Below, piece by piece: positions 55,301-64,000 of a DNA stretch of 64,000 nucleotides. The notes below the pieces were generated by a model. The model made no database searches. It had not been told where the DNA came from and worked only from the letters and a program-made list of their open reading frames with translations. Numbering within the stretch: position 1 is the stretch's first letter; every line of letters starts with the position of its first letter. A program made the translations under genes and the position numbers. The stretch spans positions 68,991,470-69,055,469 of the forward strand of contig OX465284.1 in the NCBI GenBank assembly GCA_949987705.1, written 5' to 3'. Origin of the DNA: Thereva unica (lineage: Eukaryota; Arthropoda; Insecta; Diptera; Therevidae).

Positions 55301-58300
55301 CTTACTTAAGTCCAATCTATTATTTTTTTGCGGCGATACGCTCTTGGTCTTTGCCATCGAACTGTTTTTCCGAGCCAACTCAATGTCGCTCTTGCGCAGA
55401 TCTTAAGTGCGCGGCAGAAGTGCACTTTTAATCAAAGATAACAAACAAACCTGCGGGGATTCCACTTTTTTCGTTGTTATGTGGAGATGGCAGATCAAAA
55501 GAAAAGATGCAAAAAGTGGCCATAAAGGCAATTGGCAGAATACCTCAACGTTAATTACAACCAGCTATGAAATTGCTTGTGGTTTGATTACGTTTGAAAG
55601 AGATCCACCACGGCACGGCAGACTCGGCAGTCTTGGAGATTGGCCTCGGGGCAACTTGGGATTTTCTTTCAGTGTTACACACGGGGGAAGGATGTCGTTA
55701 CTTCGCATAGCCAACTTTTACTTGGACGTCGTCGTCAACATCATCTATGCTTTACATGGTCTCAGGTTTCTTCTCCTCATCTGTGCAAGATGCTTGCTAT
55801 TTTTCACGACTTTTTGTGTCAACTTCATTTAAAATTCCTTGGAGGGTTTCCTTCCAGCTCCGGGGACAACATCTAAAGATTTATTTCCTTACCGAGCAGC
55901 AGTATCAGCGTCCACAGTAGGCGAGTGGTTAACAGTCGAGATTATTAGATCTCGGGGCGAACTCACCGAGGCGCGGGGTATATAAGAGGCTTACAAGCAT
56001 ACGACCAGGGCACCCTCCTAATAAGGAAATGTTAAGGCAGCCTTTAATCACAACCTATAAAATCTGTAGAGGAAATTAATTTACATGAGCTTTTAATAAG
56101 GCCCCGTAAAACCGTTGACGGTAGCTCGGCTGTGGTGTTCGTGCTCAAAATGCCACGATTTCCATCTTAAACGGGGCGTGTAACACCGCGTATACGACGT
56201 CGGGCTCAGGCTCAGCTTGATTTTATCTGATTAAGGCAATAACCGAGAATGGTTTCCGCGACAAGTCCGGTCTCTTTTGGATCCTTCTGGTATACCCTCT
56301 GCACCATGCTATATACGTATACCTCGCATTCGCACCCCTCAAATCCCCACCCTGTGTGGCGGTAATTTTAAATTGCTCTGCCGCATAAATTTTATGACAA
56401 ACTATTTGCCCTGTTATTAGCGCCGAGTCAAGTGTTATTACCGGAATCGTTAAGGACTTCAATTAGATACTCCTCCGATTTATGGCCAGGAGGCCGAGAG
56501 GGTAATGAACAAACACTTGATGAGGAGATTATTTACGACGGCTCAAGTGGCGCGAAGACACTTATAAGAATTTCTTTGATGGCTCTGAGGCCCAGAGATG
56601 CTGAGTTGCGCTAATGGTGGAAGTGTTGTTGATTCAACTTCAGTCGTTTTGTTGAGGTTTTTGGTATCTGTTTTTTTCTCTGGCATCTTCAGTAATTTTT
56701 TGTGGCTGCTGCTTTTGTTGTTGCTGTTGTTTTTGTTGCTGTAGTGGTCACACTTGTCATCACTTAAAATTGCCTCAAGAGGATGTAGCTGATGATGAGG
56801 AGCGATAATCAGTATCTTGAAAATGGTAATGGAAATTGTTGATGGGATTAAATGAATTGAAGTGTGATTAAGAGTTCGCTTTTGTGAAGAGATTGGCTTA
56901 GGCTATTACCAGTAATTGTTAGAGAGTTGTTGTTAATGTAGTTGTACAATTAGAAATTGTTTAAGATGATTTGGAAAGTCGAATGATAATGAATACTTAA
57001 TGAACTGTAAAGGTTCGTAAAATGTAGGATGCCCTTCTATCTACACTAGAATCGAACAATCACGAAGCAATGAAAATTTCAAATGAGTTCATCTTATAAT
57101 ATAGCAAGCGGTTCACAGTTAAATTGATGGAATGTCCAGACTTCTAAATTATCAAGTTTGTTTATAGGTCTACTTTTTCTTACCCTAAATACTCGGAAAT
57201 ACTTCTACTCTAACAGCCGAGTAAATAATACAAATAGTAATGAAACTAAAATCGGCAGCGGTTTCTAAACTGAGGAGCTGATTTTATCCCATTTTTTTAA
57301 TATCAGTTTAAATTTTTTTATTATACATCTCATCGCCATCTAGACCTTCGGTATTTCAACATTGAATAACTCTGACATTTTTTAGTCGATTTCGACAACT
57401 GCACACGATTCTGAAACGTCATTCAGTACCATTTTAGTTATGAGTCCATTTACATCGAAAAAACGCGTTGAAATTATAGAGGTTTAAGGCACAAACAGGC
57501 GCCAATCGTTTTTGTGCCTTTAAAATGACAACAATCGTTCAATTGTGATTATCGTAAAAAATATGCGAGAAATTCGGCCTTTTCAGCAGTTCGTAGTTTG
57601 GTGAAAAATTTCTTTGAGTACGGGCCTGTAACTACTCGCCAGCGTCCCATTCGACCGCGTCCGCGACACTCTAATGAAGATGTTGAAGTGGTAAGACAGA
57701 GTGTCTAAACTTGTCGTACCCCCGCCGATCTCGAGTTAACCGTGACTGGAACCACTCTCAGGAGGATTATAAAGAAAGATCTTCATCTCTTCCCATGCTA
57801 AATGCAACTTATTCAAAGTTTGTTACCAACGGACAACCCGCGTCGCATGCAATGTGGAAATGCCGTAGCAAGAATGATCAATGCCGAGCCGAAATTTGAT
57901 GAAGGACGAAGCTCATTTCACACTCTCTGGCGGAGTCAATAAGTAAAGCTGTCGAATTTGGGAAACAGAGAACCCAAACGTCATTCACTAAACACTACTG
58001 CACGACGAGAAAGTCACAATTTGGGTCTGCGTATGCTCAACAACCATCATCGGACCATTTTTCTACGAAGTTCGAAAAACCGTAGGCGCCGCACGCTATC
58101 GTTTTATGTTGGCGCACTTTGTGTGTCCAAAACGCGTGGAAAAGGTCTGACGAACCTATTTTCAACAAGACGGCACACCTTGCCACACAGCAGCCATTAC
58201 AATAAAGTTCTTGCAAAAGAAAGTCTATGCCAGTAAGCCGAAGACCATTGACGTTCTCAAAGCTAGGATACGAGCCGAAGTAGGTCTTACATATAACGCC

Positions 58301-61300
58301 CGAAATGCTGGCCAATGTTAGGTCGAATTTCCAAACCAGAGCTGCTTTTGAGTATCGAATGCTTAAATGCAAATGTAATTCCATAAAATAATAATAAGAG
58401 AAAGCATGAAAACAATCGAACATGTTAGAAAGAATGCATTCTTACGATTTCTGATTGAAATATTCCTACGACATATATTTACACGTATGAGAGAACGATT
58501 CTCGTGAGAGCGCTTCAGACTACTTCCATGAGAATGAGAACATATTTTCATGTTTACACGGCTGTGAGAACTAATTTTTGTTCTCGCGAGAGCATTTACA
58601 CGAGAATATTCGCATAGTATATCAGCACCTTTAAGGTATCAGCTATCTCATGCAACTTCACTTCTTTACGATTTTCCAAAACCATTTGTAAACTTTTTTT
58701 CTGAAACCACTACCGAATTTGGACGACCAGCGTGCTCAGCAAGCATCATTGACGTTTGTGCGGCCGGGTTTAATATCAGCAAACTACTTTAAAAATTTCA
58801 AAACTATCGTCCGTAAAACCACTGCGGCTTGTAAACCTATGGTCAAAATGTTTGAAATTTTGACACATATGGTTTGGTACAATTTTAAAGGCATATGGTG
58901 CCATCTATATGTCATCGTATGAACTCATTAAATTATATAATAATTATATTAGGGAAACCAAAATTTCAGTCGTAGAGGTACGCAAAGGAAGAGGGTTATG
59001 ATGTGTTTTGATGCAATCGTGAGAGATACAAGAGTTACTGAATGAAAATGACACGATTTATAGTTCGCAACTTTATATTTTCAATACCTACAGAAATCCA
59101 TCGGAAACGTTAATTTTTCGCCACATAGAAAGAATGCATTTCCCGGAAACATTAGACCACATGTGAGAAAAACGCACAAACAAATGAAGACCAGGGTTGG
59201 GAAATATATTCCCGATAGTGCAACATCGAAATAAAGCAGTTTTCAGAAAAAAACCTATAAAACTTTCCCTTGCACCTAATACATGGAAATGTAAAAAATA
59301 ATAGGTATTGATTCGCAGAAAAGCCTTGATGTTTTACTACATAAACTTCCTCCTAAAACCATTCCCCCAACATATTATCATTTTGCATTGAAAACAACAT
59401 CTCGATAATCTTAAAAAAAACCAAGGTGTAAAAGTTCGACTTAAGCCCTGAATCTGTTCCGTATGAAAGGGACTTATTCAAAAGCCAATAACAAAATTTG
59501 TATACCATGCTCCTCTGGGGCTTCATAATTGATTCAGAAATTTCCCATCATATCCCTTTTAAAAGCTACTCTATATATGCATGTATATACCCTATATATG
59601 TTTGTACATAAGTGGGCGGATAACTTTACAGCACAAAACACAGCAACCGGATATTGAAACAGTGGTATAAGGGTGGATGAATAAATTGGTTTGAGGTGAA
59701 AACTATTCTCTGAACAATCTTTCCTTCTCTACCTAGACACATTATCCACAAGGCATATTCCCCAGGTGAAGGAAATGTTTAACAAGTCGAGTGAAATCTG
59801 TGTGCAAGAGTTTTTGGGGAAGAAGTAATTTTGCCGAAACTTGTTAATAGACAATAGTCACGTAATTACGTTAAGGACAGGTGTAAATTAAAGTTTAGTG
59901 GTTTTTAAGAGAAAATTAACTTCCAAAGAATCAAGACGATAAGAACATTATTGTGGCATTGAATTTATGGAGAAAGTCTGGTGAATAGTTCGCTGTGGGT
60001 TACACTAGTCTTAATGGTCTTTAGATATGTATCTACACATATTAATTGAATCAACAAAGCGTACAATTTGTATCTGCAATTTGCCATTGAAATCCATTGA
60101 TGGAGCGGAGGACTTAATTTCATTGTTAAGGGTTATTTGTGTTGCTGGGGATTTTGATGTTAATCCCATTGAAGTCATTTGAAGCCCCTTAATGCGTTAT
60201 TAAGTGGTCTGTTTCTTTTGAAGTGGAGAGCATTTACTATGGAGGAACTTTTTAATGCTATTAGGCAAGTTTGTATAGACATAGATTAGGAAGGCTTGAA
60301 TACCAAGGTTTAAAGCTTAATGTTTCTAGGTTGCAAGAAGTAATCAATAAAATATGTAAAAATATGTAATATTTCCTGTATTTGTATGTGAACGTACATA
60401 TAACCTCAGGAGTCCCTACTACAAACCCTCAAATCATTGCCCTTGCCATGGTATATGATTAGAATGCAAATGACTGTAAAACTATTTATTCTTTCCCTTT
60501 CTGAAAAAAGAACTTCCCCGTAGGTTCCAAATCCAAACTACACAAAAATAGATCAGCAATACATGCCAGAATGGAGCAATCCCATCATATGTTTTCAGCT
60601 TTTTTAAAGGCTTTAAAATAATGCCCTTAAGCTCTAGTTCGCCTCACACAAAGCCTTAGTTTCTGTTGTTGCCTTGCTTCTTCATATTTCAGACAATTAA
60701 GTTGGCAACCATTAAATGTCATTTACCATAATCAATAGACTCGTTCTCGTTCGTTTATCGAAGTCAAGCAGCGTTGGACGTGATTAGTATTTAGTAGGGG
60801 GACCATTTTGTAAAACACAAGTTGAGTCAGTCTCTTTTTTCTACTCAGGATCACGGAAGTTAACTGGGACATTCTTTATGGGGCAAGAAGTTAGATCCCC
60901 TTTGTGGGCCACATAGTCCAATGCAAATGGGGTCCAAATGAGGCAATGGGGCTAGCCTAAAGCCCGGGATACACATATCTGCACCGCGTCCGCGTAAAAA
61001 TTAGCTCAACGAGGTGCGGACACGGAAAGGTGGGGACTGAATGGATAAATTTTACTTGTTTACTCTCTTTCTGACACATGGCCGTCATGCGTGATGTATG
61101 TCTTGGGCTTAATAGTGGGCCTATCTGCGCCCCTTTCTTAATTGTAAGCTTAGCAGAACATCAACCTACCAACCAAAATAACTTGATAACTTTACAGCGC
61201 CTTCGCTATATGTCAAATTTCGACACCCTAGATACTTTTAGATTAATCTAAGAGGCTTTTTTGTTAAAATTACAACTAGGGTCGCTGATTGGCTCTCGGT

Positions 61301-63105
61301 TAACGGTATTCCTTGATGATGTTTGCGGCCCTCAGTATCCTCATAGATTATGCTGGGTGGGTATAGAGTACATTAATAGGTCGCTTGGAAAGATTATGAA
61401 AAGCTCCAATGAACTGAAATTTGAGCGCTGTCAATATGTTCCTAAGAGAGCAAAATTGGACATTTAAAAAACTTGTATAGGAGAAACCGGGAAATTATTT
61501 TATTGGCTATAAAGCTATATTAGTAAACTGAATAGACCCGCTCCCGCTCGATTACCGAGGTGAAGCAGCATTGGACGTGGTTATTACTTAGTTAGGGGAC
61601 CACTTTGGTAAAACGACACTCGCTTTAGAAAAGAAAAGGTAATAGCAAAAGGCGAACTATAGCGAATTCTTTATTAAAACGCTTTTTTCTACTGTTTCTA
61701 AAAGCTTTTAAAGGAGCATTAAAAAGAATGCTCCGGTCTGCGGATTTGCAAAGCTAAAAAATATATAGAACTGGTATGGGAAGGCGAGCGATGCAAGCTT
61801 TTTAACGAGCGTTTTAAAATTGCTTTTGCAGCACTCCATTTCCCTGGGAAGCTACTTTTGAAATACAGTAAATGAAATGCTTCGAAGATGCAGTGGTGGC
61901 CAGTCGACAAAAAGGCATATTGTATATCCTTTAAGATTTGGATGTTTTTTTTATGTGGCAGCTGAGGAGTCACCGTTTGTACTACCAGTCCGTTATGTCG
62001 TTTGTCACGTCATATAGCAATGTCTAGCAGTAAGCTTCGTACGGGAGGGAAATAGGTTAAGGGTTATGACGGTTCGGGAGGGTGTTGAAGAAGATGGTGA
62101 TGAACCCTGCATTTGAGCTCTTGAATGTTGTAGGAGTTCGGAAATACTGACTGCGAAAGGCTGTTCTACAGTCGAGTTGTTCTAGTTAGAAATGAATTGC
62201 TAGTTTGTAGAGTGCGTGGACGAGGGAGTTCTAGGTGGAGAGAATGAAACCTGTGGGCGAATCTGGTGTTGCGGGCATAAGATTGCCGTGGAGGCCGGAG
62301 AGCGTTTATTTCGGATAGCGCACTACAATAGTAGCGATATAATTTTGTGAGTGCTGGTACGTTCCTACGGTGGCTCAAAGGGTCGATAGTGGAGCAAACG
62401 GCGTCGTCACCGATAAGTGTGAAGGCCATTTTTTGTACTTTATCTAACCACGCCAAGGTGGTTTTCGGAGCGCCGCCCAAATGAGAGAGTTGTATTCGAG
62501 AAGCGGCCGAATGTAGGACTTGTATATTACAGCATGGGCCGATTGCTGGAGGAGGAACTTGCACCTCTTGAGAAATCCCAAGCACCGGGGTACTTGTTTG
62601 GCGATTTGGAATATGTGGTCATTCTAACGTAAGTCTTTGGCTAATGTCACCTGGGTAATGTCCTTAATATATTGTGTTTCAGAGATGTTCCTAGTTGCAA
62701 AATTATTCCTTTTTAAAATATGCTACAAGGAAAATTTAGGGCATTTTCAAAAGATCGTTTATCGATCACAATTCCAACATCAAAGTTTTCAAATGATTGG
62801 CAAACGGTTCCAAGGTTGCTATAAATAAAAAAATTGTCCCTTACCTGCATTGGTGTTGGATAAGGCGGTGGCAGGCTTGGTGGTGGTAATGCAGCCGGTG
62901 CTGGTGACGGTGCTGGCGGCGCTGGGCCAGGACCAGGTGGCACGGGCACAGGGCTAGCACTGCCTCCCAGCCCCAATGGCCCGTTGCTGAGAGGCAGACC
63001 AGTTTGTGGAAAATCTGATGATTTCCTTGGCGTTGTCGGACTTGGTGTTGTATTTGTAACTTGTGTTGGTGTTGACGGAAACACCACTGACCCTCCATCA
63101 GAACC
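45411..63105 (-). CDS. Gug: Grunge/Atrophin transcriptional corepressor, 3' nine coding exons
   Basis: Atrophin is a nuclear corepressor, known in Drosophila to work with Tailless, Even-skipped and histone deacetylases. Joined exons on the minus strand: 62845-63105, 48927-50122, 48669-48863, 48317-48549, 47887-48251, 47540-47581, 46602-46908, 46413-46533, 45411-46356. They total 3666 nt with consistent phases and GT-AG junctions, giving the C-terminal 1221 residues. Features in order: Pro-rich segments; a 13-residue polyglutamine run; long Ser/Pro/Gln regions; the conserved GRWNAMHVRIAWEIYYHQAK block; RSSLQRTVGGYPPPP; a long Arg-Glu repeat coiled coil; and the C-terminal DPYPMLRYNPIMEAAFRAEE region. 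The ELM2, SANT and GATA-type N-terminal exons must lie beyond 64000. One intron is 12.7 kb and full of TE copies. Confidence 0.92.
46413..46533 (-). CDS. Gug: Gug exon (121 nt)
   Basis: Acceptor AAAATGTAG, donor GAGAAG/GTAGTT. Encodes SVSPFGRYGAPPFAGSPFGG and ends GTPLHDPWR. Confidence 0.9.
46602..46908 (-). CDS. Gug: Gug exon (307 nt, conserved Atrophin block)
   Basis: Acceptor ATATTTCAG, donor TTTAG/GTAAGC. Starts KTGRWNAMHVRIAWEIYYHQ, the conserved Atrophin segment, then an alanine run and PRPHELPPTGYPTGLPG. Confidence 0.92.
47540..47581 (-). CDS. Gug: Gug 42-nt microexon
   Basis: Acceptor GTTTCGCAG and donor ATG/GTAGGT enclose exactly 14 codons, QPTPIVDPTKPKQM, in phase with both neighbours. 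Confidence 0.85.
47887..48251 (-). CDS. Gug: Gug exon (365 nt, His-rich)
   Basis: Acceptor TTTCTAG, donor CCTAAG/GTAATC. Encodes DQADLLRRELDSRFLDRTGL, a His/Gln run, and ends PPSHLQSFAPK. Confidence 0.88.
48317..48549 (-). CDS. Gug: Gug exon (233 nt)
   Basis: Acceptor TTTTTTTAG, donor GTAAAA/GTAAGTA. Encodes TTQLSPATTNTVTRPTPPPA and ends FSAESLFQSSK. Confidence 0.85.
48669..48863 (-). CDS. Gug: Gug exon (195 nt)
   Basis: Acceptor TTTTTTACAG, donor CCAAG/GTAAAT. Encodes a Ser/Thr/Pro-rich segment, SSTTPSGIPYSSAPTGPSPS and onward. Split codons at both ends join correctly (AG plus T, AG plus C). Confidence 0.85.
48927..50122 (-). CDS. Gug: Gug exon (1196 nt, polyglutamine)
   Basis: Acceptor ATTTTTAG, donor TATAG/GTATGA. 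Starts VSNGPISTHLTP, contains a run of 13 glutamines soon after, then several shorter Gln, Ser and Pro runs, and ends SPNRERDSY. Antisense frames over this exon arise from its repeats. Confidence 0.9.
50123..52330 (-). other. Gug large intron, part 1: TE-poor, many TAAT/ATTA sites
   Basis: No coding or terminal-repeat signal. Between 50680 and 50950 ATTAATT-type motifs are dense (for example CAATTAATTTAATTAATTCC), which could be homeodomain sites. Long unique-looking sequence in a developmental gene intron may hold enhancers; this is inference. Confidence 0.35.
52340..52520 (+). mobile_element. CR1/Jockey-like element, very short 3' fragment
   Basis: Aligns by eye with the last 180 bp of the copy at 18896-19612, from an AAACGTNAGGTTC block through CCAGACCCC and AAGCTTACTAGTCATTGC to a TTTTTCACATAAAA end. 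It lacks all coding sequence. Confidence 0.55.
52685..53725 (+). pseudogene. RTE-like element B, second copy with internal deletions
   Basis: Plus-strand copy in the Gug intron. The endonuclease end reads NNLVVGNRIFRHRLKHQLTW, AMLDYFLVNARFRSTLKDVR and VSDHYIIRAKLQIRL. Then LSNEFAVLAIPDD, WISESCLDLVD, YQIIRRLGSKTTSTDDN, IDQVTAKMIKTGADVLSQR and ECKNYRGISLLSIGGKLF follow, each joined across deletions relative to the copy at 455-2353. It keeps a motif-A-like VVFLIDFK stretch that the first copy lacks, but loses most of the palm and ends in DTDAEATDILYDIS. Nonfunctional. Confidence 0.65.
53726..54010. other. Gug intron sequence, nothing recognised
   Basis: Short unassigned stretch between two repeats. 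Confidence 0.3.
54010..54340 (-). repeat. Dispersed repeat, inverted partner of 23520-23840
   Basis: The reverse complement aligns with 23520-23840. It starts CCGGCTTCACCGGCTGAACT and ends near TTGGTGAAGCCACTTAGA, suggesting partly self-complementary ends. Non-coding. Confidence 0.6.
54341..57400 (-). other. Gug large intron, part 2: unique-looking sequence
   Basis: No supported gene. A 126-codon minus frame at 54480-54860 has no motif I recognise. The block 55900-56560 has balanced composition, a GGTATATAAGAGGC TATA-like motif at about 55977, and a CATAAATTTTATGAC patch near 56385, and may be regulatory. CA/GT-rich and TTG-repeat tracts lie near 56650-56760. Confidence 0.35.
57430..58390 (+). 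pseudogene. Tc1/mariner-superfamily transposase (relic)
   Basis: An N-terminal helix-turn-helix trace (KKRVEIIE) is followed near 57890 by DEAHFTLSGGVNK, then ETENPNVIH, LHDEKVTIWVC, IIGPFFYEVRKTVGAARYRF and YFQQDGTPCHTAAITIKFLQ, and KKVYASKPKTIDVLKARIRA. The order fits a DDE transposase of the Tc1/mariner superfamily with D in DEAHF and QQDG. The segment between HTAAITIKFLQ and KKVYASKP, which should carry the third acidic residue, is deleted. Stops and shifts throughout. Confidence 0.65.
58620..58900 (-). pseudogene. mariner transposase N-terminal half (relic)
   Basis: Minus-strand pieces read GRPNSVVVSEKK and, in another frame, QMVLENRKEVKLHEIADTLK, the second helix-turn-helix region of mariner transposases. 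No catalytic domain follows, as the strand runs into the remains of the Tc1/mariner relic on the opposite strand. Confidence 0.5.
58920..60700 (-). other. Gug large intron, part 3: nothing recognised
   Basis: AT-rich unique-looking sequence, no ORF, RNA or repeat signal I can support. Confidence 0.3.
60738..60826 (+). repeat. 5S rRNA-derived sequence, copy 1
   Basis: TCGTTTATCGAAGTCAAGCA, then GCGTTGGACG, ATTAGTATTTAGTAGGGGGA and CC follow the body of insect 5S rRNA (CCGAAATTAAGCAGC, GGTTAGTACTTAGATGGGGGACC) with many changes. A T-run (CTCTTTTTTC) follows at 60831. The first 30 or so bases of 5S are not clearly present. A pseudogene or a 5S-derived SINE. Confidence 0.65.
61528..61622 (+). 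repeat. 5S rRNA-derived sequence, copy 2
   Basis: CTGAATAGACCCGCTCCCGC then TCGATTACCGAGGTGAAGCA, GCATTGGACGTGGTTATTAC and GGGGACCACTTTGGTAAAAC follow 5S rRNA. It shares with copy 1 non-5S features such as TTGGACGTG and GTAAAAC, so both derive from one altered ancestor. Confidence 0.65.
61940..62665 (-). mobile_element. CR1/Jockey-like element, 5'-truncated copy with A tail
   Basis: Same family as 18896-19612, minus strand. Encodes HIFQIAKQVPRCLGFLKRCK, after a shift GGAPKTTLAWLDKVQKMAF, LSHRRNVPALTKLYRYYCSA, and NSFLTRTTRL followed by a diverged NIQEF end. The 3' UTR shares CTAGACATTGC and GGACTGGTAGTACAAA with the first copy and ends in an A run at about 61942-61950. The open part at 62166-62585 is interrupted at both ends. 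It lies in the Gug intron about 180 bp from the exon at 62845. Confidence 0.7.
62845..63105 (-). CDS. Gug: Gug exon (87 codons, Pro-rich)
   Basis: Acceptor TTTGTTGCAG and donor CAG/GTAAGG, phase 0 at both ends. Encodes SDGGSVVFPSTPTQVTNTTP and a proline-alanine tract ending YPTPMQ. Confidence 0.88.
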
Positions 63106-64000
63106 CTGCAACAAAAAAATGCGAAAAATTAAATAAATAAATAAGTAGCAATAATTAGTAATTAATTAATAATTTTCGTATATAATTAATGGCGATAAAC
63201 AATCATTAAAATCGCGGAGAGGCGGCGGCCACCTTAATGATTCCTTTAAAAATGTTAATTAACATCGAGTCTATAATTTATAAATAAATAACGATAAAAC
63301 TGAAATTAATTAAACATGTGTTCAGCGAATTGAATGTAACGATTACACACAGTATAATGCCGCAGAACAGTAATTGCCGCGGCTACTATGACTCCGGAGA
63401 GCGGTTCAGCGCGGTGCGACGGATAGTATCCCACGGATCTGGGCCTGGCACAACAAGGAGGCCAGAGCCCGGCCGTCAATTATGGTGCGGTTTTCTCTCA
63501 TTTTTATTTTAGCTTGTATTTTATTCATTATTTTTTTTGCAATTTTATTTCATATATACACTTTTTGCCGAGTCATAAATATTCATGCGGCCATTAAGAG
63601 CTCGGTCAGATCTGTCAAAGCTAATAAATTCACTTAATTAATGTTGTAATCAGGCAATAATTGACAATTAATTAAAATGCAAATTGCTGACAGCCAAGCG
63701 GACAGAGAAGGTAATTTCGCAATTTTCCGGATTTGACTTTTCAGCATTCTCTGGCAGCTATGTGCAGGCCGCCGCCTCCTGTGTGCCATTTTGGGCTGTG
63801 GATATTGAAAAATGACGACTCTATGATAGGCAGCCATGATGGAGTGGATGATGCTGGAACCACAGCTGCTGCATTCCCACTAGCGCACTGCATAGCCGGA
63901 TTATGCACAGGTTTCCAGGCAGCCACATTTATAAAACTGCTAAACTATTGCATGGGGCTCGTTAATGTTGCCCAGAGATTAAGGATTTATGGATATCATC
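63106..64000 (-). other. Start of the next upstream Gug intron
   Basis: No exon seen. 63620-63700 is rich in TTAATTA-type motifs (for example CACTTAATTAATG, CAATTAATTAAAATGC), which could be regulatory. The preceding Gug exon must lie beyond the window. Confidence 0.35.

Noticed and set aside
55407..55832. 141-codon plus-strand frame in the Gug intron
   Set aside because: Composition is not gene-like and overlapping frames are similar in length; no family recognised.
55913..55985. tRNA-like A-box (GGCGAGTGGTTAACAG) followed by a small stem
   Set aside because: No matching acceptor stem and a poor B box; not supportable as a tRNA gene.
1..64000. CRISPR arrays or bacterial contamination
   Set aside because: No regularly spaced repeats; spliced genes and insect transposons throughout.

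Overview
This is nuclear DNA from an insect, most likely a higher fly (Diptera). Two host genes support this. One is a complete, intronless-in-CDS ND-20 (NDUFS7 of mitochondrial complex I). The other is the 3' two-thirds of Grunge/Atrophin (Gug), spread over nine exons on the minus strand. The repeat content fits too: RTE-like, CR1/Jockey-like and R1-like non-LTR relics, Tc1/mariner and hAT relics, a Ty3/gypsy element with a tRNA-Ser type primer site, and many short inverted-repeat elements. I cannot name the species from sequence alone.

Layout. 1-3,560: two RTE-like elements on the minus strand, one inserted in the other. 4,642-4,820: terminal coding exon of an unrecognised gene, followed by about 1.3 kb of AT-rich probable 3' UTR. 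6,450-8,490: a decayed CR1/Jockey-like element split by a TA-flanked DNA element. 8,796-13,032: hAT-type non-autonomous elements with perfect 8-bp duplications, one of which ends about 10 bp before the probable ND-20 start site. 13,197-13,859: ND-20. 14-24 kb: Tc1, R1, CR1 and RTE relics, a TTA-flanked PIF/Harbinger-type MITE and AT-rich DNA. 24.2-27.1 kb: at least six inverted-repeat elements packed together, two of them nested. 27,609-32,153: a complete Ty3/gypsy retrotransposon with identical LTRs. 32-43.6 kb: AT-rich DNA, another hAT MITE, degraded RTE reverse transcriptase, a large foldback element and a ZMYM1-like hAT transposase relic. 44-64 kb: Gug 3' UTR, eight clustered 3' exons, a 12.7-kb intron carrying TE copies, transposase relics and two 5S-rRNA-derived sequences, one more exon, and the start of the next intron.

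Working picture. The host genes are unrelated: a respiratory-chain subunit, a transcriptional corepressor and one unknown. Most of the rest is transposon debris of different ages. The gypsy element looks recent (identical LTRs, perfect 5-bp duplication, open 1389-codon gag-pol). Several MITEs keep perfect target duplications. Most RTE, Tc1 and mariner pieces are old and full of stops. I found no CRISPR array, no confident tRNA gene and no obvious new defence or biosynthetic system. The more unusual observations concern nested elements, the ND-20 promoter-adjacent hAT insertion, paired 5S-derived repeats and a reverse transcriptase frame lacking its catalytic motif A.
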